Below are positions 1 to 14,235 of a stretch of DNA of 64,000 bases, one piece after another. The stretch is taken from positions 12,397,641 to 12,461,640 of the forward strand of contig CP034996.1 in assembly GCA_004026145.2 (NCBI GenBank), in the 5' to 3' direction. The notes under the pieces are model-generated. The model was not told where the DNA came from. It saw only the letters and a list, made by a program, of their open reading frames with translations, and ran no database searches. How positions within the stretch are numbered: position 1 is the stretch's first letter; each line of letters starts with the position of its first letter. Position numbers and translations under genes: made by a program. The stretch comes from Takifugu bimaculatus (lineage: Eukaryota; Chordata; Actinopteri; Tetraodontiformes; Tetraodontidae).

Positions 1-252
1 ACGGCCCGCCAGCCAGCTCGTTTTTCTCAACTTCTCAACAGGAATCTCCCTTCATAGCGTGAAGGGAGATGTGAATAACGAATCGCTTAATAATTAACTC
101 ATATAAACAATAACTTGTGTGATGCCGATTGCTGGGAATTAATCAGTTTTGATATGTAAAGAAATTGGGTTTTTCACATTACAGGATCGATTCTGTGACG
201 TCTACCCGATGACTACAGAGCAACTTCATATATTGTGTTTGGGGTTTCCGCG

Positions 253-300
253 CCCCCCCCCCCCCCCCCCCCCCCCCCCCCCACATACACACACACACAC
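253..300. repeat. (C)30 homopolymer followed by (AC)n
   Basis: Thirty consecutive C residues occupy 253-282 and run directly into an AC dinucleotide tract to 300. Long pure C/G runs can form i-motif or G-quadruplex structures and are error-prone in sequencing, so the exact length may be unreliable. No gene overlaps it. Confidence 0.9.
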
Positions 301-411
301 TTTTTAAAATCAACAAACTAGTGCGATTTTGAGTAAATATATTTTAAGTGTTTAATTATTTTAAATCCACACAGACTCTGACGCCTATCGGTGATTCCTA
401 CAATCTTGGTG

Positions 412-425
412 GTGCCATCTAGTGG
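412..425 (-). promoter_or_regulatory. CTCF core motif
   Basis: The minus strand reads CCACTAGATGGCAC, which fits every position of the CTCF core consensus CCASYAGRKGGCRS. The match is seen directly; binding is inferred. It lies about 800 bp beyond the mrps31 stop codon. Confidence 0.45.
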
Positions 426-1174
426 AGCATTTGCATATTTGTGAGGCTATTCTAAACTCGGTGTCGTGTCTTTCCATGCCAACTGTATTTTTTGTACTTT
501 ACTCAGCCCATTCACGTACGGCTGGAAGTCTTATCATGCCAATCTCATCAGTGTTTAAGGAAAACTGAACAAAATGTGGAAATGAGACATGCGTGATTGT
601 CACACTCTCATTTTACACACTTTTCTTAGACAACACATTGTCCGGGTGTTTTTAGACCAAAAGGAATCTGCAGTTCATTGTTACCATGTTTTTTAACTTT
701 AAAAGCACTTCCCTTTCAGAGGCCGTGAGGTTCAAGGTCTCATTCTACTGTAAACTTTGGGTCCTCCAAGCTGCACGTAGTTTTCTTTTTTTTCCCCATG
801 AGCCACTGGGAAAACACCATTTAATCATGATCACAAATGTTTATTTTCTCCTTTAAAGACAATGAAGAAAATATTTCTGTCTAAATTTAAACTGACCTGT
901 TGTTTTATACCAATCTACTATTAAACACAATGACAGAAAACTAGTTTAAATAAAAACTTTTAATCAAGTTAACACATTAGAATTATCAAGGAACACTCTG
1001 TCTAAGTCAGCAGATTTATTCCTTATTTCTGAAACACGTGTATTTCCAGACAAACTTCTTTACATACATTTATATAGATTTTCTGAAATATTTAAATCAA
1101 ACTTGATGACTGTACTTTGGCTGCTTATTATAGTAATGGAACATTGTAATGTCTTCTAACATTTTCTAACATAA

Positions 1175-1180
1175 TTTATT
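1175..1180 (-). terminator. Poly(A) signal, mrps31
   Basis: An AATAAA hexamer on the minus strand (TTTATT on plus) lies 65 bp downstream of the mrps31 stop codon. This implies a very short 3' UTR. Confidence 0.5.
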
Positions 1181-1244
1181 AAGCCAGAGGTGCTACACTA
1201 CCAAGTTCTTCCCAGACCTTTCGTAGGATAACAATTCCGAACCC

Positions 1245-3905
1245 TTAATTGAGGTAAACGTCGGCTCCTTTTAGAATTTCCTGTTTTTCACTGAAGTAAT
1301 CCCTAAACCAGAAAATATGGTCCTTCTTCTGCTGAACTGTCAGATAAGGGTTTTTGGACAGACCGACCACCACGAGCTCCATGAAATGACGAACTGGCCC
1401 TTGACGTGGAAATCCCTCCTCCAAGTGTTTCTCTAAGAAGACGTGTTCATAGAAGGAGACGCTAGCTTCCTCTTCCAGACCTGAAACCGAGCAAGAGGAC
1501 AACTTCAGTCAGTGCCTTGATCAAGCAGAATTCAAGCTCTTGTGTCGTATAATAATCACCATCTTCGTTGTTGATCGGGGTACTTCCACAGTTTTCCCTC
1601 CTTGGTCCACTGAATCATTTCCTCGAGTCCATTGCGGGCTTGGTGGTTGATTGACACGGACAACTGATTAGCGAATTCGACGTCCCAAAGAGTTGGTCGT
1701 GCTAAATAAAAAAAGACAGCAGTAAAACAAAAATGTTGCATTAGGTTCACATGACCAAACTACAGTATTATTTTTTAATAGAAAAGCATATTTAATTTGC
1801 CATGCAATGCCACTTATCCGCCTAACGATTAGGTCCTAATCATTTTGAGGTTCTCACATATAAAGCAAATAAAGCGACACACATGCCTTCTCACCGCGAG
1901 AAACTGAGTTTATTACGCAGCGCTCTCAAGCTGAGTTCTAAAAAGAGACTCAATTTATCTAGCTCATATCCTCTAACTTGGCAACTCGCAGCAAACACTC
2001 AAGATGCATGAAAGCATTACAGATTACTTAAACTATGCAGTTTGTGTGGACTTGTGTTGTGCAAAGGAAGTGTTGACAGGATTTGAGTGGCTAAATAGCC
2101 ATGAATCATTTACTCTAAGGAATTGTAGCTCCAACTAATCAGTTGTAGATGCAAAAGGGAAACTTAAAAGTCTTCATTACCTGGTGCAAGTTCAGCTTCT
2201 TCACTGGTGGCTGGGGAGAAGATGTTAAGTCTCTTCCCTGAGTGAAAGCTCTTCCTAATAAAGAATATATTTATTCAAAACTTTGTCCCCACTGCAAAAC
2301 ATCAGGTTGGGAAGGAAATCAAAGCACTTACCTTCTCCGAATACCCTCCAGCTCACCAGTGATTGAGCGATCTTGCGTATATCCTCGCCCATCATCATCA
2401 AACCGGATTGGATTTGTAGCCCAAGATTTCTGTCTGTTGGTTCTCTTTCCTACTTTCATATCAGCAATAAGTCCCCTGGGAAAAAAACACATAAAAACTT
2501 AAATTACACAGAATTGAAGTCACAACTTAGATTAAATACTTTTCTACTCAAAACTCCAATACAGCAGCTGGATATATTATGCACATACCCAAGCTTTTGA
2601 GTGTCACCTTTCCTCTGAGACTCGGTTATAGACTCGTGCTGCCTCAGTTTTCTGAGTAGCTCAGATTCCACCTGGCTGCTGTTTGGAAGAGTGGAAGCAG
2701 CAGCAGATGCAGCTGTAACCAGTTCAGGGTCCAGTGTTTTACTATAAAACAGAATGTAAAGAGGATTTGAATATAACTGAAGAAACACAGACACTGCACA
2801 TCTTTCTGAGGTGTTGCGTTTTGGATCAGCATCAGATAAGTAACCTGGGAGTCCTTGCCAAAGATATGCTAAAGGACCAAACTGAAAACCCCACAGCTGA
2901 AGAATGCAGCAACAAGCTTACCTCTCTGTTGAAGCCTCCCCTTTTGCCTGCTGAAACATACTGATGGTGCTCTCCATAGCGGCTGGCTTTGACATGGGTA
3001 TGGACTGAGGACTTTGCCTAAATTTTACACCTTTGACCTTCCTTTTATTTGTTACTTCCACCTTCATGCCTCCGAGAAGGTCAAGGAGACTCTCTTTTCC
3101 ACTCTTTGCCTTCACTTGTGTGTGCTGCTCAGTAATAACAGTTGGCTGTGACTGTGTTCTAATTCCATTGTCTTTACTTTCCTCGGCCATTATGATGCCT
3201 TTACTGGCAACTTCAACTTTCTGTTCATTTGAAAGGGGAGTTTCTGTCGGTTCACGCTCTCCATTTCCATTTGGTATGTCATTTTGACTAGACGAAGCGA
3301 CACCACTTTGCTTTTCACACAGCTTGACTGATGTAGTGCAGAGAGATCTCACTCCAACTTCATCTGCAAACCTATGTAGGAGCAAAAGACGAGCTGTCAA
3401 TAGGAATCTCTTTAGAAATAGTAAAATATGCCAATTGCTATTGAGCACAAGCATTTAAAATAGCATAGCAGTTAGCAAAAATAAATATTATCAGACAGTA
3501 CACGTTGTAATGTTATTCACACATTTAGAACTCTTGCAATGTCAGACGGGGTATGTTGCGAAAGAAATGATCCGTCAGAAGTGCATCCTATCTAAAATAC
3601 CCCTCTTAATATGCACATATTTCGGAAAAAATATAATAAAATGATTTAAGTAACCCTCCTCTGAAAACCCAAGTCAGCTGTGACATCCACTGTTTCATAA
3701 CGTTGATTTCATGTGAAACTTACCAACAAACTTGGCCTTTGTCAAATTTAGATAATAACTCTGATGACTCGAGAGGATATTTTTTAGCAATACGCAAAGT
3801 TCGAAGTAAATATCTATACATGTTTGCTTGTAGCAATGTCCTTCCACGTTCCTGACGTTTCCTTAGTACGGCAAAAAGACACCATTGGAAACTCGAAGAT
3901 GACAT
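1245..3905 (-). CDS. mrps31: Mitochondrial small-subunit ribosomal protein mS31 (MRPS31)
   Basis: This is a nuclear gene for a component of the mitochondrial 28S ribosomal subunit. Seven coding exons can be assembled, in order: 3905-3724, 3371-2922, 2741-2589, 2475-2332, 2254-2181, 1701-1560 and 1480-1245, giving about 459 residues (human about 395). The C-terminal half is unmistakable: LWDVEFANQL, IQWTKEGKLWKYP, YEHVFLEKHLE and HFMELVVVGLSKNPYL all match the recalled human protein. The N-terminal exon is basic and rich in Arg and Lys, as expected for a mitochondrial targeting region; Met29 is an alternative start. The second exon is long, polar and poorly conserved. In exon 6 the frame breaks after KYP: the bases read TACCCCGATC, and removing one C restores YPINNEDG and correct splicing into exon 7. 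I treat that extra C as an assembly error or a rare allele. The gene is divergent from taf6. Confidence 0.93.
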
Positions 3906-4093
3906 TGGTTCCGGCCAACAAGATGGAGAATTTTATAAAAATCTGTTTTATTAGCTTTTGATGGGAAAATTCGGTCAAAAATTTAAATATATATATAAAT
4001 TATTTTTTCTACATTTGATTTTTAATCATTTAAATTTGTATGTACTGTATTTTCTTGATTCGAAAAAAAAGAGCGGCGAGCGCCTCGTTAAAG

Positions 4094-4134
4094 TCTCGCG
4101 AGACTGACAACCGGAACGTGACTCAAAATGGCGG
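4094..4134. promoter_or_regulatory. Bidirectional promoter core between mrps31 and taf6
   Basis: Within about 40 bp lie the palindrome TCTCGCGAGA (4094-4103), an ETS core CCGGAA (4111-4116) and AAAATGGCGG (4125-4134), which resembles a YY1 site. The first motif is known from bidirectional, CpG-rich housekeeping promoters and is bound by BANP. It lies about 190 bp upstream of the mrps31 start codon and 1.4 kb upstream of the taf6 start codon. That fits a shared promoter, with taf6 having a noncoding first exon that is spliced to the AG at 5521-5522, just before its ATG. Confidence 0.55.
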
Positions 4135-4151
4135 AGCAACACAAGCGCTAA
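4128..4151 (+). other. Short uORF-like frame (7 codons) in the presumed taf6 leader
   Basis: ATGGCGGAG opens a seven-codon frame, MAEQHKR, ended by TAA. It overlaps the YY1-like element. If the taf6 transcript starts just upstream, this is an upstream ORF; if transcription starts within it, it is only promoter sequence. A plausible donor for a 5' UTR intron (GCAG|GTACAA) lies near 4330. Confidence 0.3.
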
Positions 4152-5524
4152 TTCATTAATAGAGGTCTCAGCAGCAAACGTTCGATTAGTTTAGTTATTT
4201 ACTTTAAGAGATGGACATACTTAAAGAAAAATTGTCTATGCACAAAAATTATTATTGCAAATCTCGACACTGACTGTTTTGAATTCGCAATACCTAGACA
4301 ACATCGGAAGGGAGGGGAACTTCACGCAGGTACAAACGTCAACTCAGCGGCAGCTAACTTACTAGCCTAACCGCTACCATTCAACATATTTGAATTCCTG
4401 TAATGATACGTTAAACAAAAGTGCAATCCATAAACGACTTAAAACTAATGCAGTTTTAATTTCACTATGTTGCTCTTGCACTGATTTAAAATATGTTTTT
4501 GTGGCATGTGCGCTATATGTTGTTGGTGACTTATCGCCCGTCAGATTGTGAACCCGCTCTTAGGCTTTTTTAAATATTAGGTTTAAAATATCCCTAAAAT
4601 CCCATTTTTCTCTTATATTTGATCATTTTCGATGTATTTATCAACCACTCTGAGTTACAGTGGTTGCAATCATTGCTCTGATACTGATAGCAGAATGCTC
4701 ATCCTCTATAAATGAGTACATTTATTAAATCGGCCTACAAATGTATAATTCATTGTTTATCCTTCAAGTTATGTGTAACATATTTAGACGTATACTTTTT
4801 ATCAAGTTTAACCAAGCCAAAAGTGCAATCATATTGTAATGTTTCCCCACCATTTCTTTGATACACTACACATTTAAAATACATTTTTATTGAAATTATA
4901 AGTCAATTCAGTTTTAAAAAAAAATATTTACTATGTATCCTGTTGGCTAATATTTAGGTGCACTTTAAAAGAACATGAGCATTTCAAATGGAAGCTTCTA
5001 AAAATGTACTAGTAATTATTTGTCAGCACTGTATATTTTTGTGCCCAGTTTACAGAACTGATATTCACCTCTATGTTACAGGTGCTCAGAACAATAACAG
5101 CCCTCCATTGCACATATAGATTTTAAACCTTCTGTGTTAATGCATTTTGTCTGTGTTTTTCTTTTCACGGTGAATATGAAGTGTTTACAATCCTAAATTA
5201 TTTTGGCTATGAAATAATTGGCAACGGTATTTTCAGTTTTGACGTGATGTGTTTTGCGTCCTTTACGTTATAGGTAGATGTGTTTCATTAGCAGGATATT
5301 AAGTGATTACACTAATAGTCCCAGCATAATATTTTCTTTTCCAGTCTTGATTTAAAAGCTCAACCCTGTGTAATATTTTAGTCTTCTCGTATTGCGAAAT
5401 TGAAAGAAATGTGTGGCCTAACAACAACAAAGGCTGTAGTAAAAACACTATAGAAGATGACTTCATCTTTGTATGTACAGTATAATAGACGTGACATTCA
5501 CCAACCTATTCACTTTTGTTAGCC
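4152..5524. other. Presumed first intron of taf6, no coding exon seen
   Basis: The stretch is AT-rich with no recognisable coding exon or repeat family. It probably forms the remainder of a taf6 5' UTR exon (to about 4329) and a roughly 1.2-kb intron that ends at the AG immediately before the initiator CCATGG. Confidence 0.45.
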
Positions 5525-8718
<3,194 letters not shown>

Positions 8719-9351
8719 GACTGAGCAGAAACGGTGGTTGTTTTTTTTCTTTTTTAAAATCATGGTTCTGAAGCTGAACAAGAGTGTTTGGGCTGAACTC
8801 AAAGCAGTAATCTCAGGAGGAGGTATCAAGGAATCGAAACATTTTAGTGACAAAGCGCAAATGTGATGTAAATATATTAATGCCCAATGAGAGAGGAAGT
8901 CTGTCGGTAAAAACTGTAATGTTCAGCTTATATTCTTATTGATACCATGTGCTTTTGTACTAAATAAATCCCATTTTTTATGACATCTGTTCATTGGCTC
9001 GTGCTCTTTTATAATTCTTGGGGAAAACTGCATTTAAGTGATCCCTGGTCAAAATAAATGTGTTAAAGGCTTCAATGACTGCAATGGATCCCGTTTGTAA
9101 TCAGCAGTTTTAATTATTTTACATTGATGACACGCAAACAGCGTCTGTGAAAACAAAAGCCATTATTAACTTAGATGATTAATTTTTTTCAATTTTTGTT
9201 CTGTGAGATATTTTCTTATCGGACAGTTTTCCCTGTTAAAACTGCATGATTGGCGCGTGAGGGGGGCGGGGGCGGGCCCTCCCGTGAAAGTGAACATAAA
9301 AACCGGAAGTGCTGCGTTCCCTTCCACTACGTTCACGTTTCCTCCGCACAC
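8719..9351. other. taf6 3' UTR and sat2 promoter region
   Basis: This 0.6-kb stretch carries the taf6 3' UTR with its poly(A) signal, then the sat2 upstream region. A GC-rich patch (about 9253-9285, containing GGGGGCGGGGGCGGGC) resembles SP1/KLF sites, and ACCGGAAGTG (9301-9310) is an ETS-type motif about 45 bp before the sat2 start codon. No coding exon is visible. Confidence 0.5.
8963..8968 (+). terminator. Poly(A) signal, taf6
   Basis: AATAAA occurs 245 bp after the taf6 stop codon, in CTAAATAAATCCC. This gives a compact 3' UTR ending before sat2. Confidence 0.6.
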
Positions 9352-10974
9352 ATGGATGTCAAACTGCGAGCGGCGAGGAAAGAGGACTGCAGGGAGATCA
9401 GCAGGATGGTCATGGTGAGCGGGTTCTTTGTCAAACTCAGTCCTCGAGAGCCACGATCCTGCCGGGTTTTTTTATCCCACTGAATGCATTTTCAGCCTGG
9501 TAGGACAGAAAACCCGGCAGGATCGTGGCTCTCGAGGACTGAGTTTGACACATGTGTTAGGGGTTCACGTTTAAGTGCACGCTCTGACCACTGTGTTGCC
9601 TGTTTTGTGCACTTTCTCAGGAGCTGGCGGTGTTTGATAAAATGCCAGATCAAGTGAAAATCTCTCACGAAGGTATTGTCACATTTACACTGAAATGTAA
9701 CTGCTCACTTCATGCTGCGTCAAAACTTCCACAAAAATGTCCACGTTTTGATTCAATGAACAACTGCAGAATGTGTGTTATTAGTAACTTGAATGCGCTG
9801 AATTCTTTTCTGTGTTTAATTAACGATTAAAGACAGCTTATATTTTTATTGTTCTGATGGGGGAAAAAAAGCAAACAGAAAGGAAGAAACTTTACATAAT
9901 GAGTCAACATTATACTGGCACAGGGCTCGGCGGCCCTAGAGCCGCCCTAGTGGCTCCCCTGGAAAAAGATGGTGTGAATATATTGTTTTAATATAATTTC
10001 TGTAGGGGGAAAAACATGACAAACATTCTTAACGTTTTCCAATGCTATAAAAATGTGTATAATAAATATTTAATTTCAACATCTCATTATAATGGAAGTT
10101 AAAGCACCATCATGCAGCACAGTAGTTACGTGGTGCGTCATCCATGATGCGCTGCAGGGAAAATAAATATTTAATCATGAAACTATTTTAACCAGGTGCT
10201 GCTGGAGAGCTGCTGATCCATTTGAACGGTTATTTAGAACTGAAGATTTTTCATTGTTTTGCTGATTACAAATTCTGCTCTGAATTTTGCAACTACATCT
10301 TTGCACATAAGTAAGTAGTCTCTTTTGTTTTGTTAAGAGTTGGAGCGGGACGGATTCTGCCAGAATCCCTTGTTTGAATGCATCGTTGCAGAAGTGCCAG
10401 AGGAGCATCAATCCAGAGGTCGGGTGTCTTTTCTTATGCCTCACTTTCAGTCCACAGATCTCTGTTCAACACTGTCGTCTGCTGTCTCTCTTTCAGGCTT
10501 TGCAGTCGTCGGATATGCTCTTTATTTCTACACCTACAGCACATGGAAAGGACCCTCAGCATATCTAGAAGACCTCTACGTGATGCCAGAATTCAGAGGT
10601 AAATTGATACAGCACTTAATGAATGTGAAGGCAGAAATTGATTCCCAAGTCAATATAATCCCAACCTTGTGCAGGGAAGGGCATTGGCAAGGGTTTGTTG
10701 TCCAAAGTCGCTGAGGTAAGAACGGCTTTTAATCCCCTTAATGTTAAACATCAAGAAAGATCATTGTCTTTATGAGTGGTTAATATTTCTTCAGGTGGTT
10801 AAAAAGAAGGGGTGTGCACGGCTGCAGCTGTCCGTGTTGGAATGGAATACTAACGCACAGAATTTGTACACATCTAAGGGAGCGCAGGATCTGACCGTCA
10901 GCGAGGGCTGGCACGCTATGCGGTTCGAAGGACAACACCTGGATAATTTAGCTGGTGAAGCACCTAAAGAGTGA
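9352..10974 (+). CDS. sat2: SAT2-type diamine/thialysine N-acetyltransferase
   Basis: This is a GNAT-fold enzyme of the spermidine/spermine N1-acetyltransferase family. SAT2 members transfer acetyl from acetyl-CoA to thialysine and, weakly, to polyamines. Six exons join in phase: 9352-9414, 9621-9672, 10338-10418, 10497-10598, 10675-10715 and 10795-10974, giving 172 residues (human SAT2 170). Motifs matching SAT2 better than SAT1 are DQVKIS, YSTWKG, YLEDLYVMPEFRG and GAQDLT followed by EGWH. The acetyl-CoA loop RGKGIGKGLL spans the exon 4/5 junction. Introns 3 and 4 are 78 and 76 bp. Intron 1 carries a perfect foldback element (see 9429-9550). A SAT1 identity is unlikely because the SAT1-type segments are absent. 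Confidence 0.95.
9429..9550. repeat. Foldback element with perfect 42-bp inverted arms
   Basis: The arms 9429-9470 and 9509-9550 are exact reverse complements, separated by a 38-bp spacer. The outer end starts TGTCAAACTCAGTCCTCGAG and the inner end is CCGGGTTTT. It lies inside sat2 intron 1, 14 bp after the 5' splice site. It looks like a very short MITE or foldback remnant. The family is not identified and no clear target-site duplication is seen. Confidence 0.85.
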
Positions 10975-12602
10975 CCCAAGATAATCGATATTGAATTTTC
11001 AGAAATAACCCTTTCCAGTCCTTTAAAATCCTTTTTTGTAAAATTCAAAATGTATTTAAAATCTGTCCTACATTTATTTGAAGTGGAATGTCTCCCATAG
11101 AACAGATCTGTCTTGGAAATGTCAGGTCATTAAATGTTTCTCCTCATTTTATGGTTTTAAAATGTACCTAATCCAACCAATTTTCTGAATATTTTGAACT
11201 GATTTGACCTGAAAGTTCCTGCTTTAGTACTATTTAGCGCCACTTGGGGGCAGCTTTGCTCATTCGATGCACCTTATGACGCACGTGTGGCGCACAGAAT
11301 GTAGATAAACTTTACATTTCTGATTCATCGACTGTTGTGTGTCCCCTTTTTTTAAAGTGTATAATGTAGAACTCAAAGTGGTTAAATTTTGTCAAGACTG
11401 TGCACAGTATCAAAATAAGTATGTAAATACAACACATTGCTCTTTCCTTTTGGCAGCCAGAGAGTCAAAGCTAATAAGACACAATCAATTTTAAAACCAA
11501 CACTTTTTTTTTTTTTTTTGCGATCATGTAGAACAAAAGTGTGTGGGGGGACGTACAGAGTTCATATCTCAGTAGTTCAACGAGAGGGGAGATAAACGGT
11601 GTTTGACAAACAATAACTGGTCAACAGTTACAGACCAGACCCGAATAGTTTGATGAAACACAAACCCGACCAGATGTTTGGGGATCTTTCTTGTTCCTCT
11701 TGGAAGGGCGTAACCTGTGTATCCTCGTTACTTATTCATCTCCATAATTGTGTTACTCATTGCACATTTCCAGGAGATTTCAGGCAACTCTGCCCATTAA
11801 AAACTGTCTCAGAAAGTTTGAAGCCATTTTCCTATTTCCAGGTATTCAGCATCATTCCAGGTCGCAGTGATCATTATTCTATATTTGGATCCCTTGGGCC
11901 TGTAGTTCAAACATGGCAAGATATAAAATATGGTGTGTGTGTGTGTCAGCTGCTGTCAAACTCTTAGTTTTATTTCTGTTACGGAGCTGCTCCACCTTTA
12001 AGGTTATTTCCCATGGTAACGGCCAGAGGTTCTAATGATAAAATAAAGAGCAAGACAATGAAATTATAATAAATTTCTCTTATTAATTTGTGTAAAAAAC
12101 ATATAAAGACACACAAGGTCCTTCCAGGTAAAACCTGAATGACATTAAAAATCCACACGCACCAAATGTACAGTAAAAGATAACAATGTTGTGTCCTAAC
12201 TGAAAAACATAGTTTTGTGTGTTCGTAGTTGTTGTTCCAGGTCAGGTGATTGATTAGCCAGCTAGTATTGCTGCTGGAAAAAGGGGAGTATATATGTAAT
12301 CACTGTAAATGTAACCATGTAAGTATTCAGTTTATAATAGATACACTGTTTCTGCTCTTTATTATCTTGCAGTTTTTCCTTGCTAAGTCAATAAGAAGTT
12401 TAGTGTCGTTACGCAATAAAAAATAAAGCCTTTATATATAATATAATGAAAATGAAAGACTAAAGTTCAAACTGGGTTGAGTTAAGAGCTTTTTACTAGA
12501 GTAAAAGCTCTTATCTAGTCTACAATAGTGTGTTTCATCGTAATTGCTGCGCTCTCATATTCCATTTGCAATAATAAACCATTGTGAACGTGCATGTGAC
12601 TG
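10975..12602. other. Intergenic and UTR sequence between convergent sat2 and cldn15
   Basis: No coding exon is recognised. Candidate poly(A) signals are AATAAA at 12042-12047 on plus and TTTATT at 12358-12363, the minus-strand signal about 240 bp past the cldn15 stop. The stretch also holds a T16 run near 11504-11519, a short GT tract near 11934-11945 and a one-mismatch CTCF-like motif at 11240-11253 (CCACTTGGGGGCAG). Confidence 0.5.
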
Positions 12603-14235
12603 TCAGACGTAAGCGTTTCTCCCGTAGTTGCTGGGGATGGAGAACGATGTCGGTGTGGCTGTCAGCACGCGTCCTCGAGATGATGGTTGATATGGGTACG
12701 ATCTAGAACACAAGAGGTCAGGTTAGACCGTTGGCTTCGTTGACGCGGGATCGGTAAAGGCAAATACTTCAGCGATGCCTACATTTTTTCTTGGGGCGTC
12801 GTGAGCTTGCACGCACACACCAGGCACGACCCTCCGCAGATGGCCAGCGTGGCTGAAGACCAGCCGATGTACAGGCCCTCGCCGATCTCGTACCTGCGGC
12901 ACGGTCACACGTGAGCTCGCGGCCGAAGGCAGCATGTGCCGTCTGGTTTGTGCAGACTTACTTTGTCCCGGGGTAAAACTGGTCGAAGAACTGCTGCGTG
13001 ATGTTGGCTGCATACCAAGACACGGCGATCATGGTGCAGATGCCTGCAACACAAGGCGTCTTCAGAGAGATGCTGCTGGGGTCTCTGTTTTCACTGTAAA
13101 GTCGATTCTATGACCTATAAAACACTATGCAGATGCAAAGAAGTTGTCTTCCGGTTCATGGAGCCCAGCCAGACCTGTGAGCAACACCTGATCCACCTCT
13201 CGAGGTGTTTAGTGTTACAGACAGGCTGTTCTCCTTTCCCAGACGTTCTAAAAACATGTTTGCCCTACGCTCCGCCCGGTCCTGCGCCATTACCTTGTAG
13301 TAGAAAGAACACGCCTCCAATCGCAGCGATCCTCCCCTTCAGAAGGTAATTTTCCCCTCCGATCTTGGAGCACTGCATCCCAGAGAGGGTGGCCACGATC
13401 CCGAAAGACCCAAACACGATCGAAGCGATCATGAGTGCCCGGGAGGCTTGAATGTACCCTGTGGGGGGAAATGAGATTGAAAGATTACGCCTGTCCACCC
13501 TGGCAGGTCTCTCTTACACCAGTCAGGATGGTTTCAGCGAGCTTTGAATCAAATCGGCTCAAGTTTTTAGTTAAAAATGCTTCACTCCCTTTGAAACGAC
13601 AAGCAGACGCTCCCTCCACCTCAACTAGTCCCAAAAGATGTCCATCTTTTTTTGGCCTGTTCTTCAGATTTATTGTTGGAATATAAATGATACAGTACTT
13701 GTCTGGGTTCACTGAGTTTACTTCTCTTATCTGTAACTTTCTCGGTTTTACTGCTGCAGGCCTTTTAAACAGGATCCCATCAAGATAAACACCACATTTG
13801 AGCCAACACTCAAACTCTGTAAACAGTGTGTTTACAGAGAAACTAACATTGAGCTAGTTTTGGTTTTAAAATCCGTTCCCTCGGTTGTTTGTATGGATCC
13901 AGCATGGGCTTCCGCCAGGTAAGAAGTTCTCAATACTAAATAAACTACAAAGCAGGTGTATTAGCCTGCGTCCCATCATCCATAAATAGTCTAACCCGTC
14001 TCGGCGTTGGCCACATACCATTAAGTGCAAGCAGAGAGGGGAAGTCGCGGCAGTTGTGGACCCCCGTAGAGTCCGTGGCGCAGGACATCCACAGGTTTTC
14101 ATAGATGGTGGAGGTGGTGATGACGTTACCGTCCACCGTGGAGACTTTCCAGTATCGGTTTGGGAGGGCCACTCCAACCATCAGCCAGGCAATAAACCCC
14201 AAAAAGAAGGCGAGGGCTTCCACTATCGCATTCAT
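12603..14235 (-). CDS. cldn15: Claudin-15, tight-junction pore protein
   Basis: Claudin-15 forms cation-selective paracellular pores in tight junctions, notably in intestine. Five exons join in phase: 14235-14019, 13458-13294, 13043-12962, 12893-12783 and 12702-12603, giving 224 residues (human 228). Exon 1 carries TM1 and the first extracellular loop with the claudin signature (W, NLWMSC, second C at HNC). Exon 2 carries TM2 (YIQASRALMIASIVFG). Exon 3 reads GICTMIAVSWYAANIT and FYPGTK, very close to human CLDN15. Exon 4 carries TM4. The short last exon ends YGRNAYV, the family PDZ-binding tail. The loop holds several acidic residues, consistent with cation selectivity. I use the ATG at 14235; in-frame sequence upstream has no ATG. 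A second, phase-compatible first exon lies upstream at 15358-15586. Claudin-10 is a less likely label. Confidence 0.9.

Larger units (their letters stand above)
1..1244. other. Gene-free left edge, including mrps31 3' end
   Basis: No coding exon is recognisable here. The stretch is AT-rich. It holds a run of 30 C residues (253-282) followed by a short AC dinucleotide run (283-300). A perfect match to the CTCF core consensus lies on the minus strand at 412-425. The mrps31 transcript probably ends inside this stretch, because a minus-strand AATAAA hexamer lies at 1175-1180, 65 bp past the stop codon. Confidence 0.6.

Noticed and set aside
9352..10974. SAT1 identity for the acetyltransferase
   Set aside because: DQVKIS, YSTWKG and VMPEFRG are SAT2-like; SAT1 has different residues at these places.
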